Source of the DNA: Phycisphaerae bacterium
GTDB lineage: Bacteria > Planctomycetota > Phycisphaerae > Phycisphaerales > UBA1924
NCBI GenBank assembly: GCA_030432255.1
Contig: JAUIHS010000001.1
Span: 372,001-436,000, forward strand
DNA length: 64,000 nucleotides
Direction: 5' to 3'
Position 1 is the stretch's first letter. Each line of letters opens with the position of its first letter. Positions 58,169 to 64,000 of this stretch are shown here, piece after piece. The notes below the pieces were generated by a model, which made no database searches, was not told where the DNA came from, and saw only the letters and a list, made by a program, of their open reading frames with translations. Both the position numbers and the translations under genes were made by a program.

Positions 58169-58975
58169 ATGTATTGCCGCTCATGCCGCTACGAACTCAC
58201 CGGGATCGCGGCGGGTGAGGATCCGCCTTGCTGCCCGGAATGCGGACGTGCCTTCGATCCGGCAAATCCACGCTCCGTAGCAAGCAGCGCGGAGCGGCCG
58301 TTCTTCTCGACGCTCAACCCACGCGTGGCGGCGCTCGTGATTCTGTCCGGCCTGATCGTCCTCGCGATCACACGTTCCTGGCTGCCCCGACCGGTCACAG
58401 ATCCGCTGCGGTCCAACGGGTGGCGATTGTGGGAATGGTTCAACCAACCCTACGGGGTCGAAGTTGTCGACTCTGCAAGCGGCGGAACGACGCAGCACGA
58501 GGTCCATGTGCGCTGGTGGGCGGGTGACATCCGCCGAGTGACTGCGGTCTCCGATGCAGCCGATACCCGTGGAGTTCTGATCTGGTCCCTTCGACGGGAT
58601 ACCGATTCCTGGACACTGGACATGCCACGGCCGGACCTTGCGGATTGCAGCCGGTTGATCTACTTCTTCAACACCCTGCGGTCGGACGATGAACTCTTCG
58701 GCATCCGGATCCTCGACATGGGGGTGCAGCCCGCCGCGGAGCCCGTACGGGTCGAGGGAGATCAGGCGGAAGTTTTCTCCCTGATGGTCAACACCTTCGG
58801 GATCACCCTGGAGCCGATGGAATCGACGGGCGGTCAGGTCTGGGCGTGGGATCCGGAGGATCGGCAGCTTGTCCGGATGAGCACCTCGGAGTGGACGGCG
58901 TCGGGCGAGACGGTGCCGGGCATCATCAACTGGTCGGCTCGACGGCAGACGCCGCGACATTCCTGGGCACGTTGA
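58169..58975 (+). CDS. Zinc-ribbon protein with one membrane helix
   Basis: A 268-residue protein. An N-terminal ribbon CRSCRYELTG...CCPECG (residues 3-26) resembles the ribbon of the 30280 protein, followed by one hydrophobic segment near residues 51-67 (VAALVILSGLIVLAIT) and a soluble C-terminal part of about 200 residues (WEWFNQPYGVEVVDS; DDELFGIRILDMGVQ), probably extracytoplasmic. Function unknown. No ribosome site; TAGAAT lies directly upstream. It precedes purM by 44 bp on the same strand. Confidence 0.68.
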   Translation: MYCRSCRYELTGIAAGEDPPCCPECGRAFDPANPRSVASSAERPFFSTLNPRVAALVILSGLIVLAITRSWLPRPVTDPLRSNGWRLWEWFNQPYGVEVVDSASGGTTQHEVHVRWWAGDIRRVTAVSDAADTRGVLIWSLRRDTDSWTLDMPRPDLADCSRLIYFFNTLRSDDELFGIRILDMGVQPAAEPVRVEGDQAEVFSLMVNTFGITLEPMESTGGQVWAWDPEDRQLVRMSTSEWTASGETVPGIINWSARRQTPRHSWAR

Positions 58976-59007
58976 CATCCAGTTCAACGGTCCATCGATG
59001 GCTTGGG

Positions 59008-59013
59008 TATCCT
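59008..59013 (+). promoter_or_regulatory. Candidate -10 hexamer before purM
   Basis: TATCCT lies 6 nt before ATG 59020, with no ribosome site between. Confidence 0.42.
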
Positions 59014-59019
59014 GTCGAT

Positions 59020-60111
59020 ATGCCCCGCAAGAAGGACCCGTCGCCACTGACCTACGCATCCTCCGGTGTTTCCATCGAGGAGGGCGATCGATTTGCTCGA
59101 CGGATTCAGGGCCACATGCGCCGGACATTCGGGCAGCGTGTCATCGTCAACGAGGGCGGGTTCGCGGGCCTCTTCAGGCTGGATTACAACGAAGCGCTCT
59201 TCAAGCGGAACTACAAGGATCCGGTGCTGGTGGCATGCACGGATGGCGTGGGTACCAAGATCCGCCTGGCAATCGATATGAACGTCTGGGACACCATCGG
59301 TATTGATCTCGTGGCGATGAACGTGAATGACCTCGTCGTACAGGGCGCCGAGCCGCTGCTCTTCCTCGACTACATCGCCTGTCACAAGGTCGTCCCGGAG
59401 CAACTCGAACAGATCGTCAAGGGAATCAGCGAGGCCTGCCGCGAGTGTGACACGGCGCTGCTGGGTGGTGAGACGGCCGAGATGTCATCCATGTATGCGC
59501 CGGGCGACATTGACCTGGCGGGGTTCGCCCTGGGCGTGGTTGAACTGAGTCGGGCGACCGATCCGGAGCGGGTTGAACCGGGCGACGTCATCCTGGGGCT
59601 GGAGTCCGACGGCGTGCATTCGAACGGCTACTCACTGGTGCACAAGGTCATCGAGCGCGCCGGTGTCGGACTCGACGAGAACGTCGCAGCGCTGGATCCG
59701 GACAGGACCGTCGGCGAATGCTTCCTCACCCCGACCCGCCTCTACGCACCTTCCGTTGTCCGCGTGCTGCGGCACTACAAGGTGAAGAAGGTGGTGACCG
59801 GCATGGCGCACATCACCGGCGGCGGTCTGCAGGACAACCTGGCCCGTGCACTGCGGGAAGGGATTGATGCGAAGGTCAGACTGGACGCATGGGAGACGCC
59901 GCGGGCCTTCGACTGGATTCAGCAGGAAGGCAACGTGGACATCGAGGAGATGCGGCACGTCTTCAACATGGGGATCGGCTTCTGCATGATCGTCCGCCCC
60001 TCATTTGCATCGTCCATCACCGATCAGCTCACCCGGGCTGGTGAGCGCGTCCATACCATCGGTGAGGTCGTGAAGAGCAAGGGGGCGGGTGGAAGCGTGC
60101 TGAATGGCTGA
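59020..60111 (+). CDS. purM: Phosphoribosylformylglycinamidine cyclo-ligase (AIR synthetase)
   Basis: Converts FGAM to AIR, the step after PurL. 363 residues. Seen: TYASSGVSIEEGDRF, LVACTDGVGTKIRLA, DTIGIDLVAMNVNDLVVQGAEP, FLDYIACHKVVPE, ALLGGETAEMSSMYAPGDIDLAG, GLESDGVHSNGYSLV, MAHITGGGLQDNLAR and FNMGIGFCMIV, all purM signatures. It is not linked to purL (nt 3). It is on the same strand as the zinc-ribbon gene 44 bp upstream but has its own TATCCT element. It converges with a dockerin gene with an 8-bp gap. Confidence 0.95.
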   Translation: MPRKKDPSPLTYASSGVSIEEGDRFARRIQGHMRRTFGQRVIVNEGGFAGLFRLDYNEALFKRNYKDPVLVACTDGVGTKIRLAIDMNVWDTIGIDLVAMNVNDLVVQGAEPLLFLDYIACHKVVPEQLEQIVKGISEACRECDTALLGGETAEMSSMYAPGDIDLAGFALGVVELSRATDPERVEPGDVILGLESDGVHSNGYSLVHKVIERAGVGLDENVAALDPDRTVGECFLTPTRLYAPSVVRVLRHYKVKKVVTGMAHITGGGLQDNLARALREGIDAKVRLDAWETPRAFDWIQQEGNVDIEEMRHVFNMGIGFCMIVRPSFASSITDQLTRAGERVHTIGEVVKSKGAGGSVLNG

Positions 60112-60119
60112 CGTCCTGA

Positions 60120-60965
60120 TCACCTCGGCCATTCGCACCAGGACTGGCCGTACTGGAAGGCGTCCAGCAGCGTGACGTCACCTGCTGCATCGATCTCGAA
60201 TGCCCAGATGTAGTGGCAGTCGCAGCCGTCGAAACAGTCCCAGAAACCATCGTCGATATCCCAGCGCCAACTTCCGTTGATCAACTGGGTCGGTGTGTAA
60301 TAGTTCTGACCGCCGAAGAGACCGTCCGGTTCCGCGCTGTTGACTTCATCGAGCTGTGCGTACATGGATGCGAGGCGCTCCACGTTGATCTTGCCGGGGA
60401 AGTAGACGACGTAGTACGTCACGCCGCCGAAGGAGAAGAGTTCGGACTCACCCGTGAACTGGAAGTAACCGTTGTAGGCGTCGTACTCCGAACGGTCAGC
60501 GCCATCCAGGAGGCCGATGATCAGGCCGGATGGTGACCACGCAGCCGAGTGCGTCTGATCTGCCAGGGAAGGCTCGGTCTCGCGGATCAGTCCCAGGTCC
60601 CGTTCCACGCGGTCGTAGATGCTCTGCGGCAGCGTCAGCGATCCGATCGATCCCAGCATCTCAAGCCCGATCTGCCACGCTTCGTCATCGGGGTAGATTG
60701 TGCCGTAGTCGAAGGTGCAGTCATTCCAGTTGAACAGGACCAGGTTGAGATCGTCGAAGTCGACGTCGCCGTCATCGTCAACATCCCCGGGATCAGCGCC
60801 GATGGAACCCCACCCCTCGAGAACGAGGTTGAGGTCATCGAAGTTCACGGCGAGATCGCTGTTGGCGTCGCCGGGGCAGAACGGCTCAACCGAGCCCGCT
60901 CCCAAAGCATGTGTTCCGAGGAAACCCGCGACACCAGCCGCCAGCACCACATTCTTCATCGTCAT
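60120..60965 (-). CDS. Secreted protein with N-terminal GC-type dockerin
   Basis: A 281-residue exported protein. Signal peptide (VVLAAGVAGFLGTHALG, up to about 22) is followed at once by a dockerin of two loops: CPGDANSDLAVNFDDLNLVL, then DVDDDGDVDFDDLNLVL, closing NDCTFD near residue 85. The remaining 195 residues form a domain rich in aromatic and acidic residues (YYVVYFPGKINVERLASMY; WRWDIDDGFWDCFDGCDCHY). This is the only one here with the dockerin at the N-terminal end. Function of the second domain unknown. ATG 60965 has GGAGGTC upstream. Confidence 0.8.
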   Translation of the reverse strand: MTMKNVVLAAGVAGFLGTHALGAGSVEPFCPGDANSDLAVNFDDLNLVLEGWGSIGADPGDVDDDGDVDFDDLNLVLFNWNDCTFDYGTIYPDDEAWQIGLEMLGSIGSLTLPQSIYDRVERDLGLIRETEPSLADQTHSAAWSPSGLIIGLLDGADRSEYDAYNGYFQFTGESELFSFGGVTYYVVYFPGKINVERLASMYAQLDEVNSAEPDGLFGGQNYYTPTQLINGSWRWDIDDGFWDCFDGCDCHYIWAFEIDAAGDVTLLDAFQYGQSWCEWPR

Positions 60966-61343
60966 GGCCAGACCTCCTCTCAGGGACCCCCAGTTTACCA
61001 CAGCGGGTGCGCGGAGCCAGGGCCAATGGACGCGAACAATTCCGTAACACCTTGCCAGTAATGAAGATATGGCGAACAGAATCGGGTAAAATCACCGTGG
61101 AGGCGCGCCGCGTTCACCGATCGGGCGCCTCACTCCAAGGGGCATGCCCCGAGAGCCGCATGGGCGGCACCACTTCCGATGGGAAACAGACGGGGACCTT
61201 CCGGGATTGCCGCATCGCTCGATGCGGGCCACGCGAAGCCACTGCGACGCGTCGCCGCGGCGTGCTTGTGGGACCTGTGGAGGAGTTCCTGCTCTGCACG
61301 TCGCGGTGATGCTATGCGCTCACGGATCCGCGATGATGTCTTC
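60966..61343. other. Palindrome-rich intergenic region between divergent genes
   Basis: About 378 bp between the dockerin gene (minus) and the mannosyltransferase-like gene (plus). It holds three perfect palindromes: GGGGCATGCCCC (61139-61150), CCGCATCG-CT-CGATGCGG (61210-61227) and GCGACGCGTCGC (61244-61255). The frame of the plus gene is open back to 61179 but shows no homology there. No known riboswitch recognised. Confidence 0.45.
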
Positions 61344-62438
61344 ATGCGCATCCTCGTGCTCGAACCCTTCGATCGTGGCAGTCACGCAGCCTTTCTTTCG
61401 GACTGGGCGGCACACTCATGTCACAGTCTCACGAGGCTGGGTCTGGCGGGTCGCCACTGGAAGTGGCGCATGCGACATGCCGCGGTCACGCTGGCGCGCG
61501 AGGTCTCCGGTCGCTGCGCGGCGGGTGAGTCCTGGGACGTCCTCTTCTGCTCCGACATGCTGAACCTCGCCGAGTTCATCGGGCTTGCGCCGGAAGCCGT
61601 ACGTGGCCTGCCCCGTGTCGCGTACTTCCACGAGAACCAACTCACCTATCCCACCCGCCACGATGGTGAGCGCGATCAACACTTCGCCTACTCCAACTTC
61701 ATGACCTGCCTCGCTGCCGATGAGGTCTGGTTCAATTCGGGATGGCACCGGGACGACTTCCTCGGTGCGCTGGACGGATTCCTTCGTCGGATGCCGGATC
61801 ATGGCGAGGTCGACCTCGTCAACGCGATCCGGTCGCGGTCACGGGTCATGTCGCCGGGAGTCGTCGTGCCCGATTTGGAGCAGAGTACGCGCACAGGGCC
61901 GCCCCGCATCGTCTGGGCTGCACGCTGGGAACATGACAAGGGCCCCGAACTCTTCTTCGATGCGTGCACGGAGTTGCATAGACGTGGATACGAATTCCGA
62001 CTGATCGTGCTCGGGGAGTCGTTCCCCCAATTGCCAACGGTCTTCAGCGAGGCCAGAACAACTTTCGCGGACCACATCGAACACTGGGGCTACGCGCCCG
62101 ATCGCGAAACCTACTGCCGACTCCTGAATACCGGCCACGTGGTCGTCTCAACTGCCCATCACGAATTCTTCGGCCTCTCGATGCTGGAAGCTGCCGCCCT
62201 CGGCTGCACTCCAGTGGCGCCGCGAGCGCTCGCCTATCCGGAGACGCTTGGCGAATCGGCGCACTTCCATGACGGGACAGCCCGCGGAGTCGCTGACGCG
62301 ATTCAGGCCGCGGCTGAGGAGCGAAGACCACGTCGGGAGGTGGCCGAAGCGATCAGAAGACGCTATCTCTGGAGCCGCCGCGTCGACGAATTCGATTCCC
62401 GAATTGGCAGCGTCGCGCGGCAGGGAGGTCTGTCATGA
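61344..62438 (+). CDS. tRNA-queuosine alpha-mannosyltransferase-like glycosyltransferase
   Basis: A 364-residue GT-B glycosyltransferase that resembles the vertebrate GTDC1/QTMAN family, which puts mannose on queuosine of tRNA-Asp. Matching stretches include ILVLEPFDRGSHAAFL at the start, RHWKWRMRHAAVTLA, VAYFHENQLTYP (family YFHENQLxYP), YSNFMTCLAADEVWFNS and FLRRMPDH. The C-terminal half has the donor-binding part HHEFFGLSMLEAAALGC. The likely donor is GDP-mannose (by analogy). ATG 61344 is set by the family start. It overlaps the ROK kinase start (ATGA), so the two are co-translated. Confidence 0.82.
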   Translation: MRILVLEPFDRGSHAAFLSDWAAHSCHSLTRLGLAGRHWKWRMRHAAVTLAREVSGRCAAGESWDVLFCSDMLNLAEFIGLAPEAVRGLPRVAYFHENQLTYPTRHDGERDQHFAYSNFMTCLAADEVWFNSGWHRDDFLGALDGFLRRMPDHGEVDLVNAIRSRSRVMSPGVVVPDLEQSTRTGPPRIVWAARWEHDKGPELFFDACTELHRRGYEFRLIVLGESFPQLPTVFSEARTTFADHIEHWGYAPDRETYCRLLNTGHVVVSTAHHEFFGLSMLEAAALGCTPVAPRALAYPETLGESAHFHDGTARGVADAIQAAAEERRPRREVAEAIRRRYLWSRRVDEFDSRIGSVARQGGLS

Positions 62439-63385
62439 CGCGCGTACTGGCGGGCATCGACATCGGCGGCACCAAGATCGGCGTCTGCCTCGGGAACGCT
62501 GATGGGCGGGTGCTGGAGGCGCACCGGTTCCCATTCGATCCCGCAGTTCCACCGATCGCAGTGCTGGATCAGGCCGTGCAACTGCTTGAAGAGATGATGG
62601 CTTCCAGGGGCATCGCCGCCATCGATGCTCTGGGGGTTCCGTGTCCCGGTCCGATTGACTACAAACGTCAGGCGTTCGTCGATCCCCCGAACATGCCGAC
62701 CTGGCACGGCTTCGCCATTGTCGACGCGCTGCGGGACCGTTGCAGCGCGCCTGTGAAGATGATGAACGACGCGAATGCCACCGCGCTTGCCGAGTGGAAG
62801 TGGGGGGCCGCAAGGGGAACGGACACGGCGATCTACCTGACCATGTCCACGGGTATGGGAGCGGGCCTGGTTCTGGGAGGACGTATCTTCGAAGGACCGC
62901 TGGGTCTTGCCGGCGAGATTGGACACATCAGGTTGCGCCCTGACGGACCGGTGGGCTTCGGCAAGCGGGGGAGTGTCGAGGGGTACCTCAGTGGGCCGGG
63001 CATGTTGCAGGTCGCACAATCGGAGGCTCGCCTGTGCGAACAGATCGGTGAACCGACCATCCTCCGCGATCCGGGGTTGACCGTCGAACAAGTGTGTGTT
63101 GCCGCGGGTGACGCCTCCGATGCCGCCGCGGTGCGCGTGATCGACCGCTGCGGCGAGGCGCTGGGAGAACTGATCGCGCTCCTCACCGACCTGTTGAATC
63201 CGGATGTCGTGATCCTCGGCACGATCGGCAGCGCACATCTTGACCTGTTCGCATCGCGGGCACGGACTGTTGTGGACCGGGAGGCCATTGGCCGCAGCGC
63301 ACAGCGCATGCGCATCTGTGCCTCAGGACTCAGTGATCGTTCGAGCCAGTCAGCCCTCGCCGTCGCGGCGGAAGCGAGGGTCTGA
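62435..63385 (+). CDS. ROK-family sugar kinase (glucokinase-like)
   Basis: A 316-residue ROK protein. AGIDIGGTKIGVCLG (phosphate-binding loop), GVPCPGPIDY, NDANATALAEWKWG with the catalytic-base Asp, YLTMSTGMGAGLVLGG and GLAGEIGHIRL. The zinc site CxCGxxGCxE that normally follows is replaced by GFGKRGSVEG, so all three cysteines are lost. It has no helix-turn-helix and so is a kinase rather than a repressor. The start overlaps the stop of the mannosyltransferase-like gene, and GGAGG lies upstream. It might supply sugar phosphate for nucleotide-sugar synthesis (inference). Confidence 0.88.
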   Translation: MTRVLAGIDIGGTKIGVCLGNADGRVLEAHRFPFDPAVPPIAVLDQAVQLLEEMMASRGIAAIDALGVPCPGPIDYKRQAFVDPPNMPTWHGFAIVDALRDRCSAPVKMMNDANATALAEWKWGAARGTDTAIYLTMSTGMGAGLVLGGRIFEGPLGLAGEIGHIRLRPDGPVGFGKRGSVEGYLSGPGMLQVAQSEARLCEQIGEPTILRDPGLTVEQVCVAAGDASDAAAVRVIDRCGEALGELIALLTDLLNPDVVILGTIGSAHLDLFASRARTVVDREAIGRSAQRMRICASGLSDRSSQSALAVAAEARV

Positions 63386-63594
63386 CGGGGACCACTGGGC
63401 AGTGACGTTGCCGGCGCACGACTCGTGTTCGATCCGGTAGACGGGTCACCCCAAGTGACCACTGCGGGAGAGCAGAGGAAAAAAGTTTGAAGGGATGACG
63501 TGGTTGCCGGTGGAGTCTCGCGTCACTGGGCGGGTCGGAACTTGTCGGCCTGCTCACGAATCACCCATCTTCACACCTCTACAGGAGTTCAACG

Positions 63595-64000
63595 ATGTCA
63601 CGCAAGAACACGCTTCGCAACGGATCACTTGCCATTTCCGCAACCACCATGCTGCTCTGCTCCGCCGCGTTCACGTCGGCGGGTACCGACTTCTGCCCGA
63701 CACCCGGCGGAACGATCGGTACGCCGGTCGTCGTCGATTCATGGAAGGACCAGAAGGGCGGCACCTGGACGCTGACCTGCACCAACGAGAGCACCTCGGG
63801 TGACTTCGTGTGGACCTACCAGGGTGCCGCACCGGGTTCACCCAAGAAGGTGATCGGGCGTTGCGTCTATGTCGGCGGTCAGAACAGCACCGGTGTCGTA
63901 CCGGGACCGACGGGCAACGACGACTACTGGTGGCACACCTGCTTCGATCCCAATCCCATCGCCCCCGGCAAGTACCGGGCCATCATCGACATCTTCTGCA
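63595..64000 (+). CDS. Secreted protein, 3' partial, function unknown
   Basis: The start of an exported protein; about 135 residues are visible before the window ends. Signal peptide NGSLAISATTMLLCSAAFTSAG (up to about 26), then a domain rich in Trp, Gly and Cys: GGTWTLTCTNESTSGDFVW, GRCVYVGGQNSTGVV, DDYWWHTCFDPNP, YRAIIDIFC. The spaced cysteines suggest disulphides outside the cytosol. AGGAG lies 7 nt before ATG 63595. The upstream gap of about 210 bp holds a small hairpin GGTCAC/GTGACC (63444-63460). No family recognised. Confidence 0.7.
   Translation, partial: MSRKNTLRNGSLAISATTMLLCSAAFTSAGTDFCPTPGGTIGTPVVVDSWKDQKGGTWTLTCTNESTSGDFVWTYQGAAPGSPKKVIGRCVYVGGQNSTGVVPGPTGNDDYWWHTCFDPNPIAPGKYRAIIDIFC

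Noticed and set aside
61139-61343. Riboswitch (cobalamin- or c-di-GMP-like) upstream of the mannosyltransferase-like gene
   Set aside because: A GCCACTG and a GGGAAA occur, but not in the order or spacing of the known consensus elements.

Overview
The window looks like chromosomal DNA of a planctomycete, most likely class Phycisphaerae. The clearest signs are at least six secreted proteins carrying the GC-type dockerin module (pairs of DxNxDGxVNFDDLNxVL motifs bracketed by cysteines) and two secreted proteins with PEP-CTERM-like tails (PxPGAAAxLGLAGLAGIRRRR). The DNA is GC-rich, densely coded and mixed in strand, with few obvious operons. I saw no tRNA or rRNA gene, CRISPR array, insertion sequence or prophage.

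Layout. 0-10.4 kb: purL (5' end outside the window), a WaaP-like kinase, a zinc-ribbon membrane protein, archaeal-type phosphoglycerate mutase, agmatinase, an ArnT-like glycosyltransferase and acs. 10.5-18.3 kb: a block of secreted proteins on the minus strand made of two duplicated gene pairs around an endonuclease/phosphatase-dockerin protein, most with strong hairpin terminators. 18.5-28.1 kb: a small protein coupled to a MobA-like gene, YhaM-type exoribonuclease, LON-domain protein, Hsp70, receiver-kinase hybrid, a short pheT, and prfB with an unusual frameshift site. 28.2-38.2 kb: a secretin-N-like coiled-coil protein, ECF sigma factor and membrane partner, aspC, rpsO-pnp with a structured leader, csp, histidine kinase, dus. 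38.3-46.7 kb: secreted and dockerin proteins, speA, a histone-tail-like repeat protein, class II DAHP synthase. 46.8-58.1 kb: CorC/CNNM-type protein with ybeY, glycogen debranching enzyme, fliD-fliS, holB, a dockerin protein, a FabZ-like dehydratase. 58.2-64 kb: a zinc-ribbon protein, purM, a protein with an N-terminal dockerin, a queuosine-tRNA mannosyltransferase-like gene coupled to a ROK kinase, and the start of a secreted protein.

How genes work together. purL and purM are two steps of purine synthesis. speA and agmatinase together give the arginine-agmatine-putrescine route. rpsO-pnp is a conserved translation/RNA-decay pair. fliD-fliS is the filament cap and flagellin chaperone. prfB appears to be self-regulated by +1 frameshifting, but at UAA rather than UGA. 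Many genes have a TANNNT hexamer 6-9 bases before the start codon and little or no Shine-Dalgarno sequence, which suggests that leaderless transcripts are common in this genome.

Limits: all calls come from reading the sequence and from memory of protein families, with no database search. Promoters and RNA structures were judged by eye.
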